A stretch of DNA of 64,000 nt from Candidatus Paracaedibacter acanthamoebae (GTDB lineage Bacteria > Pseudomonadota > Alphaproteobacteria > Paracaedibacterales > Paracaedibacteraceae): positions 2,037,690 to 2,101,689 of the forward strand of contig NZ_CP008941.1 in assembly GCF_000742835.1 (NCBI RefSeq), given 5' to 3'. A program made the translations under genes and the position numbers. Within the stretch, counting starts at the first letter, position 1; the number at the start of each line of letters is the position of its first letter. Below are positions 28,025 to 36,577 of the stretch, one piece after another. The notes beneath the pieces were generated by a model. The model was not told where the DNA came from. It did no database searches and saw only the letters and a list, made by a program, of their open reading frames with translations.

Positions 28025-28375
28025 ATGCAAAAAGAAAAACTATATAAAGTGAAAATTCATGTGGGTCAAAAACTAAAGCAACAACGCGATGCGCTCCACT
28101 TAAGCCAGGTAGAATTAGCCAACCTACTTAAAATTTCGCCGCAGCAACTGTCCAAATATGAAAGAGGAGCGGATAAGATCCCCGCTCACCGTCTGTATCA
28201 ATTGTGTAAGGTACTCGGTGTCTCGCCTAATTTCTTTTTCGAAGGGTTAGAGGATGTTGCCATCTCCTTTCAAGATCAAAGCATTTGGTTGTCTTGCGAG
28301 ACATTCAAAGGCCAAAAAGTACAAATTGAGCTTTGTGATCTGCGGGCAACTGTTTCGGATGTCAAGATCATATAG
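28025..28375 (+). CDS. XRE-family helix-turn-helix regulator, cassette copy 2
   Basis: 116 residues, paralogue of 24294-24650. HTH: KLKQQRDALHLSQVELANLLKISPQQLSKYERG in two parts, then RLYQLCKVLGVSPNFFFEGL. C-terminal segment QKVQIELCDLRATVSDVKII. AGAGGA ribosome site. The receiver-like gene starts 12 bases downstream, so both are probably cotranscribed. Confidence 0.92.
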   Translation: MQKEKLYKVKIHVGQKLKQQRDALHLSQVELANLLKISPQQLSKYERGADKIPAHRLYQLCKVLGVSPNFFFEGLEDVAISFQDQSIWLSCETFKGQKVQIELCDLRATVSDVKII

Positions 28376-28386
28376 AGAGATACGAG

Positions 28387-29367
28387 ATGACTGTTATGAA
28401 TACTTTGCCCTATTGTTCCTTTCCGACAACAGTCGTTTATATAGGAAATATTGATAATGCCCATAAGAAAAAGCGATATGTAGATGACCCAGTAGTCGCT
28501 TTTTATAAGCATTGTGCCACACCGCAAAATGCTCTTGATTATTTAAAGAGAGCAGGAACGCCAACCATATTTTTTGACCGTCTTGTGCAGCAACAGCATG
28601 ATACTTTTGACATGGATAGCATCAATTATCTTTATGAAGAAATTTATAACCCTCACCGTTATGAAACGGTTTCTTGTGTTGTGTATCACGATAAATTACT
28701 CAATATAGGGGGGTTGGAGTTTTTTCAAAAGATAGAAGATTCTTCTGCTAAAAAGATTTGGGTGACAGAGGAAAAGGATGAGAAAACGATTGTGACCGCG
28801 TTTAACCAAGGACTGATCAATTTTTATGTTTGCAATCAAGATCCGCAGGCTGCAGCCCTTTTAAAAGAGTTCATCCAGCAAAGCCAACAAAATTATTTTC
28901 GAGCCAGCATCAATACCATTATTCATCCCATCCTGGAAGAATGGCAGAAAGGTAATACAACCATACCAGCTCTGTTAGATCCAGTTTTTATCGAATACCT
29001 GCAGACCTTTATTAAGGGCGGCAATTTTACAGAATATTATCTGCTGGATATAACGGGCAGCTTCCTATTCCTGGATGCCGAAGGAAAAGCCAGCGCTTTA
29101 TTCATCTTTAATGAGCAAAGCTTTACGGATCAATGCCTGGAGGTGGATCGCTTCCTCCAATCCAAGCATAGCTTATCCCCGAGGGTGGTAGAAAAGCTAA
29201 AAACACGCTGTCAAACAGTCTGTTTTCCCTTTATTTATCCTCAAGGTTTTAGAAATTTTGATCCCGATATAGAGCCTGTGCAGATCTTGTCCGGCCAGCA
29301 GCGCTATTATATAGCCTATAGCAAAGAAATTGATTATTTAGATAGGCCAGGGATTCCGTTTGTTTAG
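28387..29367 (+). CDS. Degenerate receiver-like domain protein, unknown output
   Basis: 326 residues; start at 28387 or the ATG three codons later. The first 160 residues look like a response-regulator receiver fold: TVVYIGNIDN (strand 1), YETVSCVVYHDKLLNIGGLEFFQKI (strand 3 and the GLEF helix), KKIWVTEEKDEKTIVTAFNQGLINFYVC (strands 4-5). Phosphorylation residues are not conserved: a His-Asp pair falls near the acceptor Asp position and a Cys replaces the conserved Lys. The C-terminal 160 residues are not recognised; TEYYLLDITGSFLFLDAEGKASALFIFNE resembles a small sensory beta-sheet. It follows the XRE gene of cassette copy 2 and has no counterpart in copy 1. Confidence 0.6.
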   Translation: MTVMNTLPYCSFPTTVVYIGNIDNAHKKKRYVDDPVVAFYKHCATPQNALDYLKRAGTPTIFFDRLVQQQHDTFDMDSINYLYEEIYNPHRYETVSCVVYHDKLLNIGGLEFFQKIEDSSAKKIWVTEEKDEKTIVTAFNQGLINFYVCNQDPQAAALLKEFIQQSQQNYFRASINTIIHPILEEWQKGNTTIPALLDPVFIEYLQTFIKGGNFTEYYLLDITGSFLFLDAEGKASALFIFNEQSFTDQCLEVDRFLQSKHSLSPRVVEKLKTRCQTVCFPFIYPQGFRNFDPDIEPVQILSGQQRYYIAYSKEIDYLDRPGIPFV

Positions 29368-29401
29368 CTCTACAAAGAAAATATCTTTTATAACAAATGT
29401 T

Positions 29402-29668
29402 TTACTCATAATGCGTCCACAAACGTATCACTTTGACTGCTTTAAGCGATTCATCTACTTGATAAACAAGCCGATGCTGCACATTTATTCGGCGGTAATA
29501 AGCTCCCGCTAAATCCTCAACCAATTTTTCATAAGGAATGGGATTTTTAAAAGGATTTTGTTGGATGATCTTCAGAAGCATTTCAGCCTTAGTTTTTAAG
29601 CCAACTTCTTTAAGTTTTTTAGCATTCTTTTACGCTTGTTTCGTAAAATATAAGGCGTATATTACCAC
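29402..29668 (-). pseudogene. yoeB: Txe/YoeB-type toxin gene with in-frame stop
   Basis: The frame from GTG 29668, overlapping the antitoxin stop, reads a short N-terminus ending TKQA, then TAA at codon 13 (29632-29630), then KNAKKLKEVGLKTKAEMLL and onward to RRINVQHRLVYQV and a terminal WTHYE. The C-terminal part is a good match to YoeB/Txe mRNA interferases, including the conserved RRI...HRLVY segment and terminal His-Tyr. The stop would block the full toxin unless it is read through or translation restarts at the internal Met30. Confidence 0.8.
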
Positions 29669-29910
29669 TCTAGAGTTTTTGAATTTTCTTCAATTGGAGT
29701 TTCTAAGCCCTCGCGAATCGATTCTCTTGTATCCGGAATAGATAATAAATGTAATGTTTCTTGAATTGAACGCCAATCCTCTTCCGAAACTAAAACAGCA
29801 TTATAACGCTTACCTTTAATGAGAGTGGCTTGATGAGTTATTAAATGCGTTTCATCCACGAGCTTATAAAGGTTAGCCTTGCTTCGCTTACTGTTTTTAA
29901 TTTCCTTCAA
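29662..29910 (-). CDS. YefM/Phd-type antitoxin
   Basis: 82 residues. N-terminal NLYKLVDETHLITHQATLIKGKRYNAVLVSEEDWRSIQETL corresponds to the Phd/YefM DNA-binding fold (typically 'NLAKLLDEVNEDHEPVIITR...VLLSEEEYESLQETL'). Normally it neutralises a YoeB toxin and represses the operon. The coding frame is intact although the toxin downstream is broken. Confidence 0.85.
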   Translation of the reverse strand: MKEIKNSKRSKANLYKLVDETHLITHQATLIKGKRYNAVLVSEEDWRSIQETLHLLSIPDTRESIREGLETPIEENSKTLEW

Positions 29911-29978
29911 TAACTTATACTTAATATACAGGGTATGTAATTGCGTCCGTCAAGAGGGAGAGGACAATTTAAAAAAAA

Positions 29979-30719
29979 TTAAGCACCCAACCGCACCCAC
30001 CGTCGGAAAGCTTGCCAGGCGAGATTATCGATAAAATGATGGTTAGGGTTATTCATCTGGTTGGACGTAAATTGGACAACCTCTTTAGTGGGCTGGATCA
30101 GCTTTTGCCCGGTGGATAAGGCTAAAACCTGAGTTTTAGCGGAAATTTCCAGATTATACATCAAGAAAAATGCTTCACCAATGGATTCACCCATGGTCAC
30201 CAGACCATGATTACGCAGGATTAGAGTCTTATGCTGCCCCATGGAGGCCACGAGATTGGCTTTTTCCTCATGATCAAACAAGACGCCCCCATACGTATGA
30301 TAGCCCACCCGATTATGATAACGACAAGAATGTTGGGACAGGGGTTGCAATCCTTCTTCTAGCATGGAAACAGCTATACCATACGGGGTGTGAGTATGAA
30401 GGACGCACAAAATCTTAGGCCGGGCTTCATGAATGGCACTGTGCAGCGTATATCCAGCTTTGTTAATAATCCCATCCTGAGGATACAAAACATCCCCCTC
30501 TAACGTTACTTTGACCAAGTTTTCGGGGGTAATTTCTTCAAAATTTAAACCAAAAGCATTGATCAAAAAGGCTTCTTCACCGGGAACACGCACCGTGAAA
30601 TGGGTAAAGATCGAATCCGTCCATCCCAACTTGACGGCTAAATGATAACAATCAGCTAACTCTTCCCGAATTAATTGTTCTTCCGGACTCCATAAAATTT
30701 GTTTACGTCTTAACTCCAT
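29979..30719 (-). CDS. Class II aldolase/adducin family protein
   Basis: 246 residues. Zinc-binding His pattern VLHTHTPYGIAVS and LILRNHGLVTMGESIGEAFFLMYNLE are typical of the family (L-fuculose-phosphate aldolase, adducin head). Family members act as sugar-phosphate aldolases or related lyases; this substrate is unknown. Its start overlaps the end of the ABC transporter gene by 10 bases. Confidence 0.9.
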   Translation of the reverse strand: MELRRKQILWSPEEQLIREELADCYHLAVKLGWTDSIFTHFTVRVPGEEAFLINAFGLNFEEITPENLVKVTLEGDVLYPQDGIINKAGYTLHSAIHEARPKILCVLHTHTPYGIAVSMLEEGLQPLSQHSCRYHNRVGYHTYGGVLFDHEEKANLVASMGQHKTLILRNHGLVTMGESIGEAFFLMYNLEISAKTQVLALSTGQKLIQPTKEVVQFTSNQMNNPNHHFIDNLAWQAFRRWVRLGA

Positions 30720-32548
30720 AAAATTTTTTGCCCCTTTTGTTGATCGGACACTGTCAAAGAATCTGTGAATTGGAGGGTGGCTAAACGTCGATACAACCCA
30801 TCCTCGGTGATTAATTCTGCATGCGTTCCTATGGCCTCAACCCGGCCTTTATTGAGGACAACAATCCGGTCGGAGGTCAAAACTGTGGCCAGCCGATGAG
30901 CCACAACCAAAGTGGTTTTGGTTGCCATCAACCGCTTTAAACTATCTTGAACCGCCGCTTCGCTTTCGGCATCCAAAGCACTTGTGGCCTCATCTAAGAG
31001 CAAAATGGGAGCGTTGCGTAAAATGACGCGGGCGATGGCGACCCGTTGTTTTTGTCCCCCGGATAAGCGTACGCCTCGCGTTCCCAATTGTGTATGAATG
31101 CCGTCGGGCAAGAGCTTGACCAATTCTAAAAGATGAGCTGCCTCTAACGCATTCCAAATGTCGGTTTCACTGGCATGGGGATGCCCGTACAGAATATTTT
31201 CATAAAGGCTGCCCGAAAAAATCATCGGATCCTGAGGGACGATGCCAAAACGGGCGCGAACTTGGTCGATGGGTGCATCCTTTAAATCGATCCCGTCCAG
31301 ATAAATCGATCCTGATTGGGGATCAAAAAATCGTAATAACAAGGATAAAATGGTACTTTTACCCGATCCTGATGGTCCGACAATCGCAACCTTTTCACCC
31401 GGAGCCATCGATAAAGTAACGTTATCCAAAATTTCTTGTTTTGGATTACTGGGATAGGCAAAACTAACATTATGCAAAGCAATTGTGCCGCGCGCCTCCT
31501 TTGGTAAGGAACGTAATTTTGAACTTTGTTCAATTTTTGGGTATGTGGCTAAAATTTCAAATATTCGCTCCGACGCCCCAGCAGCCCGCTGAAGATCAGC
31601 ATAAATTTCACTAAAAGAAGCCGTCGAGCCTGCCGCTGTTAAGGCATAAAATAAGAAAGATGCCAACTGCCCTGCACTTAAATTACCTGTCAGGACATCT
31701 CGTCCCCCGAGCCATAACAGGCCACTAACGCCCAAAAATACCAGAACCATGACCAAAAAAGTCAACCAAGATCGCATCAACAAATAATGAGCAGAGCGTG
31801 AAAATGTAGCCTCTCCCAATGATTTAAAGGACGCTTGTTCTATTGTTTCCCGTCCAAAAGCATAACAAGACCGAATACTTCCCAGTGATTCTTCAAGAAA
31901 GCCGGATAAATCAGCCATGGAATCCTGAGTGTGACGAGAGCCACGCTTCACCCGTTTGCCAAAAACTAACAGCGGAATTAAAATTAACGGAACAATCAGC
32001 GTTGATAAGAGCGTCAGCTTAATGGACATGACCAACATCATCGCCCCGCCCCCGACGAATAACAGCAAATTACGCAAAGCCAAGGCGGCTGAATTACCAA
32101 TGACAATTTGAATCAGGGTCGTATCGGTTGTGAGGCGTGACATTATTTCGCCCGGGCGAATCATCTCAAAAAAGCCAACATCTAGCTTTAAAAGATGACT
32201 AAATACCTTTTGTCGCAAATCGGTCATAACCCGCTCACCAATCCACGAGACAAAATAAGTCCGGCCAAAACTAGCAACCGCCATGACAATAACGCTGATG
32301 ACCATAAATAAAATGGCTTGATCTAACGCAAAAGAATTTTCTAGCGTGAAAGCTTGATCGATCAGAGACCGTACCCCTAAGCCGATGCATAAAACGGAAA
32401 GGGTGGCTAAGAGCAACGATAGAACCCCAAAAATAATTTGACTTTTATAAGGGGAAAGGTGCGGTAAAAATTTTTTTAAGATCGATAAATTCTGGCTCAT
32501 TTGCCGATCCGGAATCTTGTTTACTTCAACTGAACTTTTTTCACGCAT
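30710..32548 (-). CDS. MsbA-like ABC transporter (fused permease and ATPase)
   Basis: 612 residues: six membrane segments in 1-330, then the nucleotide-binding domain with Walker A GPSGSGKST, signature LSGGQKQRVAIAR, Walker B ILLLDEATSALD and the H-loop VVAHRLATV. Half-transporter likely to dimerise and export a lipid or drug; MsbA-like lipid A export is possible but not proven. Its start overlaps the end of cyaY (ATGCGTGA). Confidence 0.93.
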   Translation of the reverse strand: MREKSSVEVNKIPDRQMSQNLSILKKFLPHLSPYKSQIIFGVLSLLLATLSVLCIGLGVRSLIDQAFTLENSFALDQAILFMVISVIVMAVASFGRTYFVSWIGERVMTDLRQKVFSHLLKLDVGFFEMIRPGEIMSRLTTDTTLIQIVIGNSAALALRNLLLFVGGGAMMLVMSIKLTLLSTLIVPLILIPLLVFGKRVKRGSRHTQDSMADLSGFLEESLGSIRSCYAFGRETIEQASFKSLGEATFSRSAHYLLMRSWLTFLVMVLVFLGVSGLLWLGGRDVLTGNLSAGQLASFLFYALTAAGSTASFSEIYADLQRAAGASERIFEILATYPKIEQSSKLRSLPKEARGTIALHNVSFAYPSNPKQEILDNVTLSMAPGEKVAIVGPSGSGKSTILSLLLRFFDPQSGSIYLDGIDLKDAPIDQVRARFGIVPQDPMIFSGSLYENILYGHPHASETDIWNALEAAHLLELVKLLPDGIHTQLGTRGVRLSGGQKQRVAIARVILRNAPILLLDEATSALDAESEAAVQDSLKRLMATKTTLVVAHRLATVLTSDRIVVLNKGRVEAIGTHAELITEDGLYRRLATLQFTDSLTVSDQQKGQKILWS

Positions 32549-32861
32549 TCGGTATTATTACATCCCGCTGACAAAGGTGGCTTAGCTCTTTTGACAATAC
32601 GTCATCTAGGGTATTTTTGCTACGGGTACAATGCCACACCCCATCCTCAGCCAAGGCAAAATGATGGGCGCCGCTCATGGCTGAAGAATACCAAATTTGC
32701 TGGGTGACACCATGATAATTTAAAAGAAAATTTTGGTCATGCGAATCAATAATAAGGACATCTTCTTCACCTGGCTCTACCTCAACTTCTGGCACGTTCT
32801 CTTCGATAAAAATAGCAATAAGGTGCAAGGTTTGACGGGCAAGAGCTCGGATATTTGTCAT
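32541..32861 (-). CDS. cyaY: Frataxin homologue CyaY
   Basis: 106 residues from the ATG at 32861; a longer frame would run into the upstream tRNA gene and is rejected. The conserved frataxin core is clear: DQNFLLNYHGVTQQIWYSSAMSG followed by WHCTRSKNTLDDVLSKEL. It binds iron and regulates or feeds Fe-S cluster assembly on IscS/IscU. It lies only 22 bases after tRNA-Ala on the same strand. Confidence 0.92.
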   Translation of the reverse strand: MTNIRALARQTLHLIAIFIEENVPEVEVEPGEEDVLIIDSHDQNFLLNYHGVTQQIWYSSAMSGAHHFALAEDGVWHCTRSKNTLDDVLSKELSHLCQRDVIIPNA

Positions 32862-32883
32862 GATGGATGTACTTATTTTGAAG

Positions 32884-32959
<76 letters not shown>

Positions 32960-33052
32960 ACAAAAAAGATTACAGTGCCATCATTATCCAGATTCCCCTT
33001 GAAATGCAAGAGTTTTTATTTTAAGAAGCCCTCCAGGCAAGAAAAGTAAAAA

Positions 33053-33095
33053 ATCTCATGAAATTTCGAAGGTCAACCTCGATTTTTCATGAGAT
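33053..33095 (-). terminator. Terminator of the ion channel gene
   Basis: An 11-bp inverted repeat ATCTCATGAAA / TTTCATGAGAT with further internal pairing, followed on the minus strand by a T6 tract (complement of AAAAAA at 33047-33053). Confidence 0.7.
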
Positions 33096-33127
33096 GTATT
33101 CATGACCTGACTGTCTTTTACTGTACC

Positions 33128-34072
33128 TTACACCTTCTTTGAGCGGCCCCGTGTAGGGGGGTCTTTCTTTTCTGCAGCGGATAAAGCTTTTGGCATTTTA
33201 TTCATTTGTGATTCCAGCACGCTTAATTCTGTCTTTAGTTTATGGATCTCATGCAGAATTATCTTCGTATCGGCGGAAAGGGGGGAGTCATGATGATTCT
33301 TATGCTTACCTGTCAACCATCCCAAAATAAAGGAATGTTTCTTATGCTCTTGTTCGGCCACATTTTGGAAGTGAAGGGCACTAATGATCACGCCTAAAAC
33401 CATTTGTAAGAGCAAGAAATTGAGAACAACAACCATGGGGTAGATAAAAAAGCCCGCATCGGGGTCAATTTTGACCATTACATCATAAATTTCAGACCAT
33501 GTATGTCCCAACAACACAGAATGGAAAATGGTCGAAAATGCTGTGGGTACCCCTGCAAACAATTCGGGGAACATCACGGAATATTCAACCACCCCCCAAA
33601 CGGAGAAAATATAAATAGCCAACAATAACAACATCAGAGTAGAAAAAATCCTTGGGATGGCGTGGCCCAACGACGTAATCAGATGTTGAAAATTAGGGAA
33701 AACTGAAATCGTCCTTAAGAATAAAAATAGCCTAAAGGTCCGGATAATCTGGAAAAAGGAGCCGACTGTTAAGACCGAAAGCCCAACCACGAGAAAATCA
33801 AAGACATTCCAAGACGATTTAAAATAGTTACACCCAAAGGCAAAAAATCTGAGCCCTATTTCAAGCGCAAAGAGACACAGAATTACATTATTAAGCGTTC
33901 CTAAATAGCCAGCTATTTGTTGGGCGCCTGGCGTTTCATGATAACGAACCGTAATTTCCCAACTAATAGTAACTGCACTGATTGCTAGCAAACCTGCAAT
34001 AAAAAAATGCATAATCCTTGACGAAAATAGATCGCGTAAATAAGCTCGACTTGATTCTATATGGTGTAACAT
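33128..34072 (-). CDS. Voltage-gated-type ion transport protein
   Basis: 314 residues. Six membrane segments with the one-domain layout of bacterial sodium-type channels (NaChBac family): S1 from about residue 20, S4 IIRTFRLFLFLRTISVF with few arginines, pore region and S6, then a C-terminal helix with LHKLKTELSVLESQMNK-like heptads that probably tetramerises. The pore loop reads FHSVLLGHTWSEIYD, where sodium channels have TLESWS, so ion choice is uncertain. Single gene with its own terminator. Confidence 0.82.
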   Translation of the reverse strand: MLHHIESSRAYLRDLFSSRIMHFFIAGLLAISAVTISWEITVRYHETPGAQQIAGYLGTLNNVILCLFALEIGLRFFAFGCNYFKSSWNVFDFLVVGLSVLTVGSFFQIIRTFRLFLFLRTISVFPNFQHLITSLGHAIPRIFSTLMLLLLAIYIFSVWGVVEYSVMFPELFAGVPTAFSTIFHSVLLGHTWSEIYDVMVKIDPDAGFFIYPMVVVLNFLLLQMVLGVIISALHFQNVAEQEHKKHSFILGWLTGKHKNHHDSPLSADTKIILHEIHKLKTELSVLESQMNKMPKALSAAEKKDPPTRGRSKKV

Positions 34073-34246
34073 TAACCTCTCCCCTAAAAGACACTGAGTT
34101 ATCTTAACTCTATGGTTATAAAGGTTAATAAATAGTTAATACTTAACAAATTCTTAAGAGCTGTGACAAAAAGGCATCAAGAAGGTTTTAAGGGTCAAAT
34201 AATATTTTTAGCCTTTCCCCTTTTATTTTTCAGAAAAAAGGCCTAT

Positions 34247-34565
34247 TTTATAAGTGTCAGGTAACTGACTATGACGATAAACGATTTATGGAATAAGCGT
34301 TGCGGACCCGGGGGCGGTACCCGGCGTCTCCACCATTTATGGGGACGAAATAGGATCGACGCGCGTAGTAAAGGTAAATTTTTCGTTCGGTGAGCACCGC
34401 CGTTATCGGGCAAATTTAATAAATGCAAACAATAACTTTGCATCGGCTAATAAAAACCGTTTTGGAGCAGTAGCTTCTGCGGCTGCCTAATATCTTAGCT
34501 ATTGCGGATATTAAGCACTAAAGTTAGTCGCGGTTCGGGGGCACCGGGCAACAGAAGCCCCCACT
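34247..34565 (+). ncRNA. ssrA: Transfer-messenger RNA, circularly permuted (two-piece)
   Basis: The acceptor piece comes first and ends in CTCCACCA at 34335. The coding piece begins at 34341 with GGGGACG, whose bases pair with CGTCTCC of the acceptor piece and include G3:U70, marking an alanine acceptor. Five bases (TTTAT) separate the two, to be cut out. The resume codon is GCA at 34425; the tag starts ANNNFASANK and ends AVASAAA before TAA at 34488-34490 (21 codons). The acceptor T loop (GGCGGTA within CCGGG/CCCGG) departs from TTCRANY. A GC-rich hairpin (34537-34542 / 34557-34562) followed by T6 probably marks the 3' end. sspB follows directly. Confidence 0.92.
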
Positions 34566-34596
34566 TGAAATTTTTTGAGAGAAAGGCGATGAGACC

Positions 34597-35091
34597 GTGA
34601 CCAAGGCATCCACGTTTGATTATGAAAATCTGGTTCAAGAATCCCTGCGAAACGTTATTAAAGAAACACTAGCTACAGTTGTGAAGGATGGCCTGCCGGG
34701 CAAGCATCACTTTTATATCTCCTTTAAGACCGACTATCCAGGGGTCGATTTGCCAGATTATCTGCGTGAAGAATATCCCGATGATATCACCATTGTATTA
34801 CAATATGAATTTTGGGATCTCGAAGTGGGTGAAAAAACCTTTAACGTCACCCTGTGCTTTAACGATGTCCACGAACGGTTGACCATCCCCTTGGGGGCCG
34901 TCGTCAGTTTTGTTGATCCCTCAGTCAAGTTTGGATTACAGTTCACCCCGGCGGAGGTAGATGCTGATGCTGAGTTGGTACAATTGGACAACCAAAAGAA
35001 AACACCTAAAACAGTCATTGAAAGAGATGAGCAGGCCAATCCAGGGGATGGAACAAATATTATTACTCTTGATGCGTTCCGCCGCAAATAA
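34597..35091 (+). CDS. sspB: ClpXP adaptor SspB (alpha type)
   Basis: 164 residues from GTG. SspB binds ssrA-tagged peptides and delivers them to ClpXP. The conserved block LPGKHHFYISFKTDYPGV, LQYEFWDLEV and FGLQFTP identify the alphaproteobacterial SspB family; the C-terminus ends in a hydrophobic, basic ClpX-tethering tail (ITLDAFRRK). It sits right behind ssrA, the gene for its tag. Its stop overlaps the next start (TAATG). Confidence 0.92.
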   Translation: MTKASTFDYENLVQESLRNVIKETLATVVKDGLPGKHHFYISFKTDYPGVDLPDYLREEYPDDITIVLQYEFWDLEVGEKTFNVTLCFNDVHERLTIPLGAVVSFVDPSVKFGLQFTPAEVDADAELVQLDNQKKTPKTVIERDEQANPGDGTNIITLDAFRRK

Positions 35092-35708
35092 TGCAGCTTA
35101 AGGCTGTCCCTTTGCTAATACCTTCATCCGTGGAGGTTATGGCTGTTAGCAAAACCCAAAACATTGAAAAAATCTGCCATCTGATAGAGCAGGGATATCG
35201 TCTGTTTGGCGAAAACCGTGTCCAAGCAGCTTGGGAAAAATGGCCGGCCTTATTGACTCAATTTCCTGAATGCCGCCTGCATCTGATTGGCCATTTGCAA
35301 AGCAATAAAGCGAAGCAAGCGGTAGAATTATTTCATAGCATTGAAGTGATTAACCGCCCCTCTCTGGTGGATGCTTTAATAAAACATTTATCCTTGCCGA
35401 CAGCGAAAACCCAAGAATTCCTCATTCAAGTTAACATCGGAGAGGAACCCCAGAAAACAGGCGTCCATCCCAACAACTTTCCTGACCTTTATCAGTACTG
35501 CAAAAATAAAAATTTACCCATTCATGGGCTTATGTGTATTCCACCGGCCGATCAAGATCCCAGTCCTTATTTTGAAAAGTTAAAAAATATGGCGCAATGT
35601 CATAATTTAAAAATTTTGAGCATGGGTATGTCTCAAGACTATGAGACTGCCATTAAATATGGTAGCACTAGAATCAGACTTGGTACTGCTTTATTTGGAT
35701 CTCGATGA
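35091..35708 (+). CDS. YggS/PROSC-type PLP homeostasis protein
   Basis: 205 residues. Pyridoxal-phosphate-binding TIM-barrel protein; Lys in MAVSKTQ is the PLP lysine, followed by LFGENRVQAA, LHLIGHLQSNKAKQAV, SMGMSQDYETAI and GSTRIRLGTALFG, all family signatures. It buffers PLP and affects amino-acid balance. Somewhat short at the N-terminus compared with most homologues. Overlaps sspB and the next gene by one to four bases. Confidence 0.95.
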   Translation: MQLKAVPLLIPSSVEVMAVSKTQNIEKICHLIEQGYRLFGENRVQAAWEKWPALLTQFPECRLHLIGHLQSNKAKQAVELFHSIEVINRPSLVDALIKHLSLPTAKTQEFLIQVNIGEEPQKTGVHPNNFPDLYQYCKNKNLPIHGLMCIPPADQDPSPYFEKLKNMAQCHNLKILSMGMSQDYETAIKYGSTRIRLGTALFGSR

Positions 35709-36577
35709 CGCGTCGTTTGCCCGCTTTTAGTTTAATCGAAATTGCCATTGCTCTGATTATTATCGGAATCTTGGCAAGTCTAACGATTCCGGTGATCACC
35801 ACTCACCATCGCTTCAATCAACAAAAAACAACAGACAATCACCGAGAACAAATTATGGCGGCTCTGGCGGCTTATGTTTTACAATACCATCGCCTACCAG
35901 CGCCGGCTCCAACCTCTGAGGGTAAAGCTATTGAAAAATGCACAAAACCTGCTCAATGTGTCGGTTTTGTTCCTTTTACCACCCTCGGACTTTCAGAAAA
36001 AACGGCCAAAGATGGGTATGGAAATTGGTTTACTTTTGCCGTTCATCCAGAATTGACACAGACCGAAGCTCAAACAGTAAGTAGAGGTAAATACTTTTGT
36101 AAAGTTTCTAGCCATCTCATTAAAGTTCAAAACCTTCATACAGCAAGAAATATTATCGAGGAAAGTGAAGATCCTCTAGCTTTTGTCTTAATTAGCCATG
36201 GCAAAATGGGTAATGGGGCTTTAACCGATTCTGGCAATCGCCTTCCCTCACAAGGGGCGGAGGCTCGAAATAGTCAAGGTACCTTAAATTTTGTTGACGG
36301 TCAGGGGCCCGAGTTTGGTCATCAGGTTTATTGGGTGAGTCGCAATGTTTTCAGATCATTGCATACAAAAAGTCCTTGCACGGGAGAGTCTCGTGTCCAC
36401 ATCCCTCCAAATCATGTAACTCATACTTCACCAAATACGCGTCAACAATCTCAAGCTCAACCGTCGGCTACTCAGCTTCCTCCTACTCAACGACAGGATA
36501 GTCAACCCTCCCCTGCGTCTCAATCATCCGCTTTCCCTTTCCACACTCAGTCAGGGGGAACCATAACATGGGATTAA
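35705..36577 (+). CDS. Pseudopilin-like protein with prepilin signal
   Basis: 290 residues. N-terminal RLPAFSLIEIAIALIIIGIL is a type III (prepilin) signal followed by the hydrophobic helix of type IV pilins and type II secretion pseudopilins; the residue after the cleavage site is Ser rather than the common Phe/Met, with Glu at position +5 retained. The last 60 residues are low-complexity (Gln, Ser, Pro, Thr). No other pilus or secretion genes are near, so the partner machinery must be elsewhere. ATGA overlap with the preceding gene. Confidence 0.8.
   Translation: MTRRLPAFSLIEIAIALIIIGILASLTIPVITTHHRFNQQKTTDNHREQIMAALAAYVLQYHRLPAPAPTSEGKAIEKCTKPAQCVGFVPFTTLGLSEKTAKDGYGNWFTFAVHPELTQTEAQTVSRGKYFCKVSSHLIKVQNLHTARNIIEESEDPLAFVLISHGKMGNGALTDSGNRLPSQGAEARNSQGTLNFVDGQGPEFGHQVYWVSRNVFRSLHTKSPCTGESRVHIPPNHVTHTSPNTRQQSQAQPSATQLPPTQRQDSQPSPASQSSAFPFHTQSGGTITWD

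Noticed and set aside
34243-34443. Minus-strand frame of 66 codons
   Set aside because: It lies entirely within the tmRNA gene.
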